Below are positions 13,966 through 44,152 of a stretch of 64,000 bases of DNA, piece by piece; positions within the stretch are counted from its first letter, which is position 1, and every line of letters begins with the position of its first letter. The notes beneath the pieces were generated by a model. The model saw only the letters and a list, made by a program, of their open reading frames with translations. It searched no databases and was not told the origin of the DNA. This DNA is from Dromaius novaehollandiae. Lineage: Eukaryota > Chordata > Aves > Casuariiformes > Dromaiidae. The stretch spans positions 64,270,841 through 64,334,840 of the forward strand of contig NC_088132.1 in assembly GCF_036370855.1 (NCBI RefSeq), given 5' to 3'. A program made the translations under genes and the position numbers.

Positions 13966-14361
13966 GTGGAAGATGGTGATTTGTATATTTTACAACATAT
14001 TCTCTATCTTCACGCTACTAGAAGCAATGTGGAAGATGAACAGATACAATTCAAGTTGAAGGTAGCAAAGTTTGTGATGGCTCTGTCCTATAAGGTTACC
14101 TCTTTCCTAGAAACGTACACCATGTTGGCACATGGCCACCCCTTGCCTTACACTGTTGGGATGGTGGTGGCATGCCTTGTGCCCTGCTCGTGCCAGTCAG
14201 CCTTTTCGGGGCAGTTCAGGGACTACAGTGTCCAGGGAGCCATTTGCAACAGGCACTTTGTGAAGGAAGCAGAGGTTTTACTAGCAGAGATGCGGGCAAT
14301 CCTGTGCTTTCTGGTGGTTTTAATGTCTAGGAAACATTCCTCAGCACAATTAATTTACTAG
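13966..14361 (+). other. Unrecognised 131-codon ORF, possible decayed retroposed or unknown sequence
   Basis: An ATG-to-stop frame of 131 codons, richer in G+C than its flanks. The translated N-terminus (MEDGDLYILQHILYLHATRS) has no domain I recognise. Downstream sequence to about 14640 is also relatively GC-rich but is broken by stops in all frames. There is no clear promoter, splice context or poly(A) tail. It may be chance, a pseudogene or part of an old mobile element. I do not claim that it is expressed. Confidence 0.15.
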
Positions 14362-15106
14362 TAGAGATACAGCCTGAAGGTCTAAGACCAGCTCCATCTC
14401 CTGGATAAACAGGCTTTACTTTTTGTCGTGAGGAATCCCATTAGGCCTAAGAAAACGGGCTGTTTGAGGCCATTAACGCAGAACTTATGGCAGTGGGTTT
14501 GCTGGAGGGGCGCAGACTGAGGAGAAGGAGCATCACATCAGTTACACCACTCAGATACGGACCTAATGTGGTTATGGCATTCTTCGAAGCAGCGGTGTAG
14601 ACGTGTTGGATGTACCTACAATAGTCTATACTCAAGAGTGCAGAGAGTAAAAAGACTTCTGGAAAATAGCAGGTGTTTCTGGCACACTCGATGTTATCAT
14701 TCTTTAATGTGAAGGAGAAAAAAAAAGCTATGTATCTCAAGGGATTCTTTTCTAGAGCCTTTGCACTCATTTTGTGTTTCCTCATCTATAACTCTTCAGC
14801 TTCACTGCATCATTATCTGGGTTTAAAAAAAAAAGATTCCTCCCTTTTAATTCACTTTAATTCTTTCCTTTCTTGATATGCATGGATCTGAGAGTAACTT
14901 CGATGATAAAACATAGTCAAAATACAGACACAAAATTTATCTTCTTCCATTATTTCAGAAAGAATAGGTTAGGTGGATTTGTTCCCATCTTCTCTGATTC
15001 CAATTCAAGAGAAAAGACTCATTTAAATACAGAACTTCACACATTCTTGCATGCCTCAGCAGCTATGGAAAACTACATTTGCATTGATATGCCCATTTAA
15101 TTTACT

Positions 15107-15156
15107 CTGTGTGTGTGCGTGTATATATATATATATATACACACACATACATACAG
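15107..15156. repeat. TG/TA dinucleotide microsatellite
   Basis: A run of TG units passes into an alternating TA run and then into AC/ATAC units, giving an imperfect palindromic purine-pyrimidine tract. Such tracts are usually length-polymorphic. Confidence 0.8.
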
Positions 15157-17846
15157 ACGCATATTTTGTTCAGACATCATTAATTCAGAGTCCCTATAAC
15201 ATGGACAAAACAATTCCATTTTGATCTTCTGCTCAGAGAAACCAGGTGGAGAGTGTGAGTACACCCACAAAAGCACACAGCTACCTTCTTCGAAGGGAGA
15301 TCCCATGCAACCTCTGGCTGACACCGTACCAGACCGCAGTGAACCAAGTGGTAATCTAGTTTCCATGCTACACTTAAAAAGAGTGCCCCACTCTCACCCC
15401 TGTTTCTGGACAAAAATGCTAATTGAGAAAGAAGTGATACCACCTATGCCCATTTCTATCCCCCTCGATCAAGCTTACCCCCGTAACTCCACTGTCTGCA
15501 CTCTTTATCTTGGTCTGTTCTCAGTGAAAATCACTATAAGGTAAAATGTGTTGTAATAACACGGAACGTAATTGCACTAGAGACCTGAGTATCAAAGTTC
15601 AGCCTCCACTCAGATACAGGATCAGAGCTGCCTTTTTCAAATCTTCAGAATGCAGACTTTCACCACCATTTTCCCTTTTTCCTAGGTATTTGGATCTGCT
15701 AGTATTTGTAAGCTTTTCTGTATAGATACGATTTCCAAGTGCAAAATTGAATCTCAGGAAAAGACAAAAATAGAAAATGCTCATTTTTATCCCTGACATA
15801 ATTTAAAACCAGGTAAGTTTTACAAGTCAATACATTTTCTTTTTTTCCTGTCCTGCAACCCCCTGTCCACTACAATTTCAAGCACTGTAATTTTTCACGA
15901 ATCCTTGCTGTAGCTTACGTGACAACTCTGGATCACACGTAATGCCCTGCTGTGGTAAAGCTGTGAGTTTATATTATTTTATCCATGTGAATTCTAATAA
16001 AAAACCCTCTTTGATCTAAATCTGATAACAGATTCAAAAGTAGCAAATTAACAGCAGATTTCTCTGTAAAAATGCCCACAATATGACTTGAAAAATTACA
16101 GCACTAAATGGTTGACAGACTAGAATAATATTAAGATTGTCAAGTAAACTACTCAGGAAGTTAGGAAATAAATTTAATCACATATCCAAGTCAGTGGAGC
16201 ACTTCTATTGAGAGAAGATGTACTGAAGCAAGCAGGTATTTCCCTGAATTGGGGCCTACCTGCTCGCATGACTTTCTAAGCTATCATGTTGATTAGATGA
16301 ACAGATCCCCGTATTGGTCACACATTCCCTCTGCCCAGGAAGCTATTTTGACTTAACGCAGCTGAAACCTCAGAGGACCTGGGACATGCACTAGGTTTGG
16401 TGTATCTGGAGGGAATGAAACTGAAAAGGGTTGGGAGGCGTTACAGAGCTGTACTGCTGGAGCTGCTTGTGACTGTGACAGCTTTCCTCAAACTGAGTTC
16501 CTGCAGACTTTGGGGATTTTCATGTCGTGAGCATTTAATCCCCAGGTATGTAAAGAGCAACCCTCCGTACAGAGTCTGCAGGTATATTCATATCATAGGC
16601 TGCTACGTAGTTCGGAGGTACACGAACAGCTTTTATGTTGGACTAGAATCACCAGTGCAGAATCTGACACAGCTTAATTTACTCTATTTCTCACATCAGC
16701 ATGTCCCAGCAGAATAAATTAAACTGTACAGAGCTCCATTCCTCAGGTACCTAAAATAGCCTGGGACCTCTGCACTGCCCACGAAGCTGACTTAGGACGC
16801 AGCAAGGAAACGGCTTACTCCAGCACACAGTCTTCAGCCTCTTCAACTCTGAAAATGGGACGAAGTCGGGAGAAGCGGTGCCTGTAGGATACACTGCGAT
16901 CCCTTGCTGCTGCGAAACACACGACTTCCCCCGCGAGCGGAGCGGTGCTTCATACAGCAAGTATGGTGGATGCAATTTTGGCCAGGAGCAAAGGCATGTA
17001 ATTTCCAAAGTTAAAAGCATGAATCTTCACAGCTTATGCTAAAGAACCAAGCCGAAAACGGTCAGATTCTCACTCCTGGTGGATCGGGACAAAATAAAGC
17101 ACTAAAAAGTGACGGCACACACACTAACTTGCACATTCGAGGTGTCGGTCACGGCTAGCGTCACCCCGCAGGGAAGGGCGGCAGCGGGGCGCGGGGCCGC
17201 GCTCACCCCGCTCTGCTGCGTCGGGGCCGGGGGCCGCGCGTGGGGGGTCACGCGCGCTCCTCCGCCCCGGCGCCCCGGTGCCGCCTCCAGCACTGCCTTA
17301 CGCGGCCGCGCGCGGCCCTGGCGCCGGGCAGCACAGTAGCTCTCGGCCGTGAGGGCTGAGCTCGCCCACGCCGCGAGACCCGCTGCGCCGCACTCCCGGG
17401 CCGGCCGCGACGCCGCCGGGGGCTCCCCGCGGGCTCCACTCCGCGCCGCGCTCGGGCCGCCTCAGCCGCCCCCGCGCATGGCGCCGAGCCCCCCAGCCGC
17501 GGGCTCCCCTCCGCGGGGCGGCGGCGGCGCAGACCCCCTGCCCGGCGCCCCTCGGCGCCCCCGGCGCGGCGGGAGCCGAGCGCCCTCTCCGGGCGGGGCG
17601 GCGCCGGGCGCCCCGGCAGCCGTGGCCGCGGGCCGGGCGGGCGCGGGAGGTGGGGTCCCGCGGGCCGCCCCTGCCTCCGCGCCGCCTCCCGCCCAGCGCC
17701 AGCGCCAGCGCCAGCCCCAGCGCGGTGCCGGCGGCCTGCCCGCGCCCTCCCCGGCCGGCTCCGGCTGGGGCTCGCGGCTGCCATTGGCTTAGCGGCCCCA
17801 TCCGGGCACTTGGCGCAGCGCTGCTGCTCAGCCCGATCGTCCCAAT

Positions 17847-35114
<17,268 letters not shown>

Positions 35115-35547
35115 CTCTGCGGAGAACTAAACCAACAGTGGGTACTTTATGCAGTAGTAGTAAACTTGATGCGAGCTATCAAGTTTGCTTAGTCTTTCAC
35201 TGGAAGTTTGAACTTTATGACATCAGTGATGTCTTTGTATGTATAGAACTATATCTTGATTTATCAAGAGTGATTTCTTTTTTCAGTCCATAAATGTGGA
35301 AATGTCATATGATGTTCGGCAGAGTTTGGACTAAGAGAACTCTGTGGTGCAGCTTTAAGCTCTGCTTCGATTTTTTTTTAAAGCCTGTAGACAGAGGCCA
35401 CCATTTCAAAACCAGCACAGAAGTTCTGAACTGATTGGAGTGGCTTTTTAGTCTAAGTTACTTTTGCCGTAACAGATGCAGTGGAATAACAATGTTTACA
35501 GGTACCAATCCTGATCCCTGCTCAATGTAGCATTTCTTTTTTTTTTT

Positions 35548-35553
35548 AATAAA
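35548..35553 (+). terminator. MIER3: Proximal AATAAA, candidate poly(A) signal of MIER3
   Basis: AATAAA follows a T tract, 434 nt after the stop. Use of it would give a very short 3'UTR. Hexamer only; no transcript evidence. Confidence 0.3.
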
Positions 35554-37200
35554 GGCAGGGATGGGTTTCTTTAATTTAAACTGCACAAACATACAAGGAT
35601 GTTTTTTAAATGGAACCTTCTCTCATGTGATACTAAACTAGAGCACTTCAGTTTACAAAACAGCAAGTTCATCTTGGTGGAAGCTAGCACAAGGGACTTA
35701 AAATGAGTAAAGTATGAAGACCTACACTTGGATGCTGTTGCAAAATTAAGGCCATGGCTACCTTACACGGAAGTAATTATTACTGCCAGAGGTGTCTGTG
35801 TACTTCAAACTTACTGGCTTAAACAGATGCATTTTAGCCTGTTGTATTCTGATGGGTTTGTCCACAACTTTGAAGAGTAATGTAATTGTGTAACTTAACT
35901 TTTCCTGAGGCAGCTGATGTTGTATAAAACTACAGTCTGCACAGCTTAGGATTTACCACTAAATGGTTTACATCTTGGAAGACATCTTAAATTGTTTGGA
36001 GCACTGCAGTTCAAAGTGTTACGGTTTTGAGGGACTGTCTAGTTTAGAAGTAGTAGAACCTTGAAGTATATATTTGAAAGTTTTTCTTTAGTGTGGATTG
36101 CATTTGCTTGTTTTGGCAAGTAATTGACTCAAAAATGGCACTTCTCTACCCTGGTGGAATATGAAATGACAACAGTGAAAATGTTTCCCATGACAGTAAC
36201 TATTTAACTTCTGTAAATTTTTGTTCTGAACACTGAGTGCAATTTAGCCATTCACAAAGTTTCTGTCTTGAAACGAATTGTTCTAATTCTTCTGGAAGTG
36301 TCAAACCAAACATAGTATTGGCTTGTAATATGTTCTCGTAGCATACAACTTGCAGGGTTTTTTAGTAAGAAACTGCAATTTATTTCAGTAGGATTATGCC
36401 TTTCCCTCCACACTTTTCTTTGCACTGTTCATATCACAAATCTAATTGCCACTAACTTGTTTTCATTAACTAAATGATTAAGTTTGACTGCATTGTTGAT
36501 ATTTGTAATAATTGCTTCAAGGTTATGCTGAGTAATTAGAAAGTAGTAACTTTAATATTTGAAAGGGAAGAGGGTATTTATTATGCATACTGTGAACTGC
36601 ATTGACATCCTGAGTTTTGGATGCAGCGTATGGAGTTTTCTTTAAAGCATTGTAATGAAGATTGCTTTGAAGTGTTTACGCAATAGCACATTTACCATAT
36701 TAAAAAAAAAATAGTTTAGCACAGTGGACAAAAGTAGACATAATTGTGTAATCAATTCTTAACTTATACATCTGAAGTATGTAAATCTAGTAAGTACACA
36801 GTAAATAATGGGTAGCCTTGGCCCTGTGTTGTACTCTGACATTTTTAGCCAAGTTGTCAGCTTCTTGTTGCTGTGTTTTGTGCTGAACTTTGTACCTTGT
36901 TTCTTTTGTTTATGAATCAACACATTTTCTGTAATTTTGTAAAATACTGGCCATAATCCTTCATTGTTATACATTCAAGTTTAACTATGGGTTTACAGTG
37001 AGTGGCTGGTCTGTATAAAAATTCATTATACAAAGATGACTGAATGCTTATACCAGTTGCACTTAAATGAACATGCCCATTCTCATTAGCTGATGCAGTA
37101 ATATATTCAGTTTATCTATGCATTGCTGGGATCTTAATGTAGACAGAGACTTGTCTAAGGTTTGGGTTGTCAGCAAGTTGAATGGACACTTTAGTTATTT

Positions 37201-37206
37201 AATAAA
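37201..37206 (+). terminator. MIER3: Middle AATAAA, candidate poly(A) signal of MIER3
   Basis: AATAAA in the context TTTAATAAAGACTTTTGACC, about 2.1 kb after the stop. Confidence 0.4.
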
Positions 37207-38560
37207 GACTTTTGACCAAAATTCAGAAAATGATATGAGAGAAAAATGAATTCCGGCTAGTCTAATAGATTTTTAAATGCTGATCTTATTTAGCCTGTTG
37301 GCTAGCTAGCTGGTATCGTTTACTTTTAATTCCTTGTTAAAATGAGGCAATAATTTGCAAGATTTTGTAAATATGTAAATTCTTCATATCTTTTTAGATA
37401 TCTATTTCAATATTTTCTGACTACTTCTGTGTATAGTTACATTTTTGTGCATGCTTGATGTGACATTCATAAATTTGTACCACTATGACTTTATCCATGT
37501 AAAATAGCTATTTATTGAAATTTTTCTTTTAAAAGCTGGACTTACTTATTTTTCTCTCAGTTTAAACATTTAAATGGAGAACTTGTTACTGTTTATTAAA
37601 AGAATTGCGTTTTGAAAGTCAGCATGAAGATAACTGAATTGTAACATATGAAGAAATATTGCCTTGGTTCTTAGATGGTGAAGCACAATTCTTATAACAA
37701 ACTGTGATGAATTCTTTGTCCTTTGCCACACTTTTTCTTCATACAGACAAACCAAAAATCCATAATGGGCAATTGCAGTGTTGGTAAATGTATCCTTTTT
37801 ATGTACAGGGAATCTGAAGAGGATAGCTGATTCATTTAGAAGTGTAACTGGTGCTGTGATTATAGCAATACTTTTACTTTTGTTAGTCATACATCATCTT
37901 CTCATGCTAGATCTTTAAATGTTTAGTTTTCCTCTTGTCATGGTCAAACTGCTGAATTTACTTGAAGGATGTACAATACTGTTTGAAGAATACTAAATTG
38001 TGTACAATTAGGTCAATGAATTGTGCAATTATTTCCTGTTTTTAAGTTTTAAAACTGAGAGTCAAAAATGTATGAAAATGTCAGATCCAGTAGAACATAG
38101 CGATACTACTTAATTTAACCAAAGTCTCTAGTGAATATTTCAGCTTTGAATGTAAACTAATGGATAAACTGACCAACAGGGACACTATTTTGCCCAGCAT
38201 TACAAGCACATTGTCTACAGACGGGGAAACTAAATACAGTAATTTATAAAATAATGACAAGGTTACTATTTTTTTTATTCCTATTTTTCATTGAAAGAAG
38301 GAAAATACTATCAGTTGTAAAATACAGTAGGTATGGTTATAGTCCTCTTAATAAAACAGAGATTCCAGTTATTCTCAGTTCAAAGCAAGTACCCTGTGCA
38401 TAACAACAGATTTAGTGACAATCGGAACAAGTTTTAGTATCAGATGTTCAAGAGGAAGTCGCTATTGTTGCATTGGTTTTAATATTTGTACATAAACACT
38501 GATTTTTTTGAGCATTATTTTGTATTTGTTGTACTTTAATACCTGGTGTACAGTTCCAGA

Positions 38561-38566
38561 AATAAA
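38561..38566 (+). terminator. MIER3: Distal AATAAA, likely main poly(A) signal of MIER3
   Basis: AATAAATGTCTGG is followed by the pyrimidine-rich TTTCTTCACTTGTG. It is the last good signal before sequence of changed character with poly(T) runs. Confidence 0.55.
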
Positions 38567-39053
38567 TGTCTGGAAACCTTTCTTCACTTGTGAAGCTTTT
38601 CATGCATCTGCACCATGTTTACTGCTTCATTTTCAGAATTATTTAGCAGTAACTCTGAACACCTTTTAAGATGCTCCAGGGAACACTAAACTGCACACTA
38701 CCATTCTACCTAAGGTTACAGAGGGAGGAGTGAAAACGCAAGTAGTATGTACATAGATAAAGCTAGTAATGATTTCCCTCAAACAGTATGGCTTAAGCAT
38801 AGCAAGGGCTTAGATGAGGTTTAAAAGTAGCTTCAGAGTAACTAATCACTGCAGTATAATGCAGTATCCAAGCCACGTGGTAAGCTCGGGGGGGCGACTA
38901 ATGCTCCCATTCCTTTGTATGAGAAAACTTGCCCAAATCCTTAAATCCACTTAAGTCCACACATCAGGCTAGATTATAGGTGTGGTAGGTGTGGATACGA
39001 AAAGTTCTATGCTCAGCCTTAAGCTAGACTATTTGAAATACTAAGAGCTTCTT

Positions 39054-39057
<4 letters not shown>

Positions 39058-39089
<32 letters not shown>
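39058..39089. repeat. 32-nt poly(T) tract
   Basis: An uninterrupted run of 32 T. Read on the minus strand, it is a poly(A) tail after about 110 bp of unidentified sequence ending in GAAAGCACC, so a retroposed fragment is possible. Confidence 0.75.
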
Positions 39090-39090
<1 letters not shown>

Positions 39091-40655
39091 GTGCTTTCTA
39101 TCAGGAGAATAGATGCTAATCCTAGAAGTAATACAGTGCTTTTCAGGGTCCAACAACTTAAGTACCAGTTCTGTCAAAGCAGTGCAACTGCCTAGGCCCA
39201 ATGTCCTTGTGCAATAGCTAGCACAACAAAGCTTCAGGTAAAGAAAGGATTTATTTTTTTTTAATTAGTTTGCTTAGTGCAAGGTGATATAAATCTGAAT
39301 AGCAAAAGAAGTAATTTGTCAAGTAGTTCAGTGAGATTTGCTTCCCCTCCTCCAGGACAGCTAAGAGTGTGTGTAGGGGGGTGTTAAATGATAGTTGCTA
39401 TAACAAGCAAAAAGAAACTATCTACCCAAAACTCTTTGCTTACAAGCAGTACCTCACTTTTTCTAGTGGTTGAGCAGAAAGATCAAAGTTAAGTGCTGGG
39501 GCAGAGAGGGAAAACAAAAACTTTAATGAGCAACCCCATCTAGCCCTTTCTTGTTTTGAGACAGCTAATGGTTAGCCATGCAATGTTAGAGGCTTTAAAT
39601 AGCTTTAGTATCTGTAATTCAAAATGTCAAATCCCCACTCAGTAGTGACTTAACCACCTATATTTTCATTAAAAGAATCCCAGGACATAATCACATCTTC
39701 CTCTGAAAAGGTTCTCAGCCTCTGAAGTCTGTATGATACTTAGCTATTCTGTAAGTCTGAGTTGTGTCCAACTGTTGTGTCCAAGGCAAAGACTAGACCT
39801 TAACTCCAGTTTGCTAAAGCACTTTTTATTAGTTTCCTGGATTTTTTTTTTTTTTTTCATCTCTGAAGAAAAAACATAAGTGAAAAGTAATTTAGAGTTT
39901 CTAGCAAATCTTGGCCTGCTGATATGGAAGGAAGCCAGGGTGCCTCACCAGAAACATGCTCTCCTGGTGCCTTGGTGCTGTGCTGAAGTCTTGGGCCCCT
40001 TCCTGCCCAGTTGGTCTTTTTCCCCTGCAGCTGGTCCTTATCCCCACTGCCTGCTTTGCCTCAGTTCTAGCACATGTCTGACTACTATGCAAACAGATTT
40101 GATTCAGTATATTAACTTGGCAGAAAAAAACCCTCAGCTTCCTGTTGGTGTGGTTATTGAATTGGCTGTGCAGTCAGGTGAGCTCCAGAGATAGCACAGG
40201 GAAGGAATGTGCAGGCAAGGAGCACTACCCACAGGCAACTAGGAGCTCTCGGGTAACTACTGCTTCACCTGTATGCACCAAATGAAAGCATCCTGAGGAA
40301 TCACAGTGAGTCAAATTAGCAACTCTCAGCCATCAACTATAGACTTCTTGCTTGCCTGTTCTTTCTGACCCCTTTAGGAGCTGTTTCAACTCACTTGAAA
40401 CATCAGAACAAGGAAAAAAGTTTTGATTTTTGTTGTTGTTACCACGTTAGCAAGTCAGACTAGCTCACCATAGGGGCTGACGAGCAGTCACATGGGAAGC
40501 CATAACAGCTTTGAGAGCAAGGAGGAGGAGAGAAGGATAAGTGTAATAGCATTTACACACATCCACATACACTTCAATCACTCTTCGTGTTGGAGCCATG
40601 GGAGTTGCTCGAGTACCTGGGGAAGTGTGGCCCCAGTGCTTACACAAGTGCCAGT

Positions 40656-40766
40656 TATATTTTATTTTTATATATATATGTATATGTATATATATAAATA
40701 TCTATATATACAAAATATATATACATTATATATAAAATATATTGTATATAAAAGAATATATATACA
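40656..40766. repeat. Imperfect TA-rich microsatellite
   Basis: About 110 bp of alternating TA/ATAC units with strong self-complementarity, able to form hairpins or cruciforms. Small frames through it are not genes. Confidence 0.8.
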
Positions 40767-43469
40767 GCCTTCAGTAGCGCAACCGCTTTTTTTCCAGTGC
40801 CTGCCAAACTGAGTTTCGGTACCCCTGCGTCTAAAGCAGTGGAACATGGTTTGCCCTGCTCACACACACTCCGCTGACACACGCAGTGGTGACGTTTCAG
40901 AAAGGTTAAGAATGAATCTCAGAAGAAAGGTGGCCACTGAGCTGCAAGCAATTGCCTCCCAGCCCAGTCCTCCACAATGAGCTCTCATCACGGGAACTCC
41001 CCACACAGTCCCACTCAGACAGGGATTTGAAACACGAGTAGAGTAAGGCAGGAAAACTGACAAAGGATTTTTCATGTCCAGCTACTCTAAATCATACTCA
41101 TGGCTGTACACTAGAGATCAAAAATCTCATCAGTACTTTTTCAACCCAGGTAAATTAATACTAATACTGGGCTGAGCTGTACTTCCATACTTTGGCTCTT
41201 CTCTCTATACAGTTCCAAGGGGCATCTCCCCTTTTCTCCCAGCTGCCTGAGGTACTTTCACCAGACACCAATGTTCTGCTCTGGCTTGTATTAAACTATT
41301 ATTCATCCTTTCTGTAGGCAATTCTGTTAGTGCCAGCATTTAACTAAACTGCCCCTCTGTCACATTTGTTCCCTACTCACCTCACTTTGTCAACTGTCTT
41401 TTTCTCTCTGCACCTAAGCAGGCTGCGAGTGGGCTTACAAATATTGGAAACTCATAACTTTGTGCAAGCTCCTTGGCTGCTGTGACCCACCTCAAAGGGG
41501 GCTGAGTTCTGGGACCTTTGGGGTTCCCTTTCAGACTCAGCGCACCTTGTGCCTCTTCAGGGTTAGCAGGCTGGCCAAAAAGTTGTCTCCTCTGTTCTAT
41601 AGTAACCTTTCACTAGCTTGATTAGAATTTGCTTTTTATAAGTGGTTTTCCAATTCTTGTGCTGACACTTTGCAGCTCCTTCCTACAGCAGCCACCTCCC
41701 CCCCTTCCTGAGACAGGTCCTCTCTCAGGTCTTTCCAGGAAATCTCCAGCACTCCTGCTGGGTTTGTTAGCTCATCTCTTGATTCTTCAAGCACCTCTGA
41801 ATCAACAGGGATTCCAGTTAACAACTTACCTCCTGGAGAATTACAGTCCACTGTTACTACCACCTTTGCCTTTTGTGAGCTAAGCAGCCAGTCAAAAGTC
41901 AGGGCCTCACCGACCAATTTTCTTCAAAACAGACTGATGAGAGCAGCTGGGTGTCTCTTGATGCAATTATCTTATTTATTCCAAAGTCTGATTTCACCAT
42001 CTGAACAACAGCAGCTTCCAAACAACAGTTTCCAAATCAATACTGTACCGTTAAGGGCTCCATCCTTCTATTCCTGCTATGGATGGCACATGCATGGCAC
42101 GTTGAGTCAGCCGGACAAACACCCACCCACAGGGTGGCAAGCTGCACTCCAGCCACTGGGGTTGCAGGTGAGGAACCCCACCCACCCACAGCACCATGAC
42201 TGCCAGGACATTTACCACCAAGGTAAGGAGTGAGCTTGGTTAAATACAGAAAAAAATAAGCCTAAAACTCTCCACACAGTGGTGAACCTTTCCCTTTCCC
42301 CACACACACTCGGTCTTGCTCCTATGGTGGTGTCACCTCTCTGAACTTCCTCTCTGAATTGCTTTCATCCTTTTAACAGGGTGAGGAAATGGATACTTGG
42401 CCATTATTAAACTGGTTTAGTTTATTACATTCACAAAAATAAGAAGCTAGCTTGTCCTCCCTCAACAAACTGAGTTACAAAGTAAGTGCAAGAAACCAAC
42501 ACCTGAACTAAGCAAGTAGTGCTACAAAACAAGCTAACTGCAGTTTTTAATGCAGTAAGGATTCAAAAACTAACAAACTGGTATAACCATTAAGCACATC
42601 TGTAGTTATTTAAACTAAAAAAGACATAGGTGGAAAGACAGCAAGAATGAATCTGATATAGGTTTAGGTAAGCGTTAGAAGACGACATAATTAGAACTGG
42701 GGTTCCAACTGCAGTATGTGAAAAATCCAGATGCAAACTACATCTCTCTGTAGACATCAAACTAGGTGATCGGCTAGATAAAAATCTGCTTACAGAGTCT
42801 GCCAAGCTTCAGTGGCACACAGAACAGAATTCCTGCAGGATCATATGCTCTGTACAAAGCAATGGTTACTGCCAACAACCTGTCTCAAGGAAAGTTGTAC
42901 AAAAAGAAGTACCTGCTCACTGAAGTTCCCAAAACCGAGTTAGGGAGCATGACAAGATGTTTTACGTATAAACCCTGAACAGATCTTGAATTCTAAGTAT
43001 AATGAAAAAAGCACTCCACTCCAACAAATAAATGATAAAAGAACTGTATTTGTATTGGCAAAGTGGACTGGAGGCCTTTCATGTGTGCCATCAGTGGAAG
43101 AAAATCCAGTAGTGTCTACTTCACTCACCAGAGCTAGCTAAAAAAAGTAGTGCCAGTGCTATCCTAGTCCCTTCCTTCCTTCCTAAGGAGGGAATCTGAA
43201 TCAAAAACAATGACATTTAGACCAGCCGACTGAAGATTCCCCTCCACACATTGAAGTAACTGCTTAAAAAAACCAAACAGAACAAAACCTCTTCAAAAGT
43301 TGGTTTCTTCTTCCCAAAAGAAAAGGTGACAAAACCAAAAAGAAGTGCCTACGATTCTGTCCTTCTGATAGTACTAACTGAAGCTGGATGAATGAAAATT
43401 GAATGGGAGCACAATGCCAACAAATGATCAAAAACATTCTCAGATAAAATAGATTCCTTCTCTGGAACA

Positions 43470-43970
43470 TCCACAGAATCACAGAACGGTTGACGTTGGA
43501 AGAGACCTCTGGAGATCATCTAGTCCAAGCCCCCTGCTCAAGCTGGGTCATCTAGAGTAGGCTGCTCATGACCGTGTCCAGACGGCTTTTGATCATCTCC
43601 AAGGAAGGAGACTCCACAACCTCTCTAGACAACCTCTTCCAGCGCTCAGTTACCCTCACAGTAAAGAATTTTCTCCTCATGTCCAGATGCAACTTCCCAT
43701 GTTTCAGTTTGTGCCCGTTGCCTCTCGTCCTATCGCTGGGCACCACTGTAGAGTCTGGCCCTATCCTCTTTACACCCTCTCTTCAGATATTATACACATT
43801 GGTAAGATCCCTCCTCAGTCTTCTCTTCTCCAGGCTGAACAGTCCCAGCTCTCAGTATTTCCTCATATGAGAGATGCTCCAGTCCCTTAAACATCTTAAT
43901 GGCCCTTTGATGGACTCTTCCCAGTAGCTCTGTATCTCTCTTACACTGGGGAACCCAGAACAGGACACAT
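43470..43970 (-). mobile_element. CR1 LINE, 5'-truncated 3' end
   Basis: On the minus strand the element ends in two octamers of the ATTCTGTG type (43472-43489 on the plus strand), the hallmark CR1 3' terminus. Reading inward, the plus strand shows TTGGAAGAGACCTCTGGAGA and TCATCTAGTCCAAGCCCC. Minus-strand frames keep recognisable CR1 reverse-transcriptase C-terminal traces such as KMFKGLEHLSYEE, but are interrupted by stops. It is dead, about 500 bp long, with the 5' part missing as is usual for CR1. It supports an avian origin for the window. Confidence 0.92.
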
Positions 43971-44069
43971 CTCATTTTAACTAATCAAATCTTAATTTGT
44001 CACACTGCATGCACATCACTTCTTAAAATCAAAATAAACTGTGTTGTATGGGTGGAAGACTTACAGATG

Positions 44070-44152
44070 GGCTCAGATCTTCAAAGGCATTTAGAAGTCT
44101 AACATCTCACAAAATCAACTGGAGACTGGTGCCTAAATGCTCTCATTGAAGG
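44070..44152. repeat. Ancient palindromic repeat fragment
   Basis: The left arm has CTTCAAAGGCATTTAGAAG (44080-44098). The right arm, GGTGCCTAAATGCTCTCATT and GAAG, is its diverged inverted copy. The words fit a family of old fold-back repeats of reptiles and birds whose arms read AGGTGCCTAA and TTAGGCACCT. Confidence 0.45.

Larger units (their letters stand above)
13100..17100. other. Intergenic region upstream of the MIER3 promoter
   Basis: The region is mostly AT-rich and no conserved exon was recognised. It contains an isolated 131-codon plus-strand ORF (13966-14361, entered separately) and a TG/TA dinucleotide repeat at 15107-15156. The rest shows nothing I can name. Confidence 0.5.
35115..38585 (+). 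other. MIER3: MIER3 3'UTR
   Basis: AT-rich sequence without a further gene follows the stop and contains three AATAAA hexamers (35548, 37201, 38561). The length of about 3.5 kb assumes use of the last one. The end coordinate is estimated as about 20 nt past that signal. Confidence 0.6.

Noticed and set aside
39019-39201. Minus-strand ORF with a run of lysines
   Set aside because: The lysines come from translation of the poly(T)/poly(A) tract at 39058-39089.
40492-40882. ORFs rich in Tyr/Ile through the TA repeat
   Set aside because: Translation of simple sequence.
41636-41917. Minus-strand 93-codon ORF with a varied composition
   Set aside because: It looks more protein-like than most, but it has no recognised domain, no splice partner and no promoter, so it was not called.
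43552-43975. ORFs on both strands at 43.55-43.98 kb
   Set aside because: These are remnants of CR1 reverse transcriptase (minus strand) and its shadow. They are fragments of a dead LINE, not host genes.
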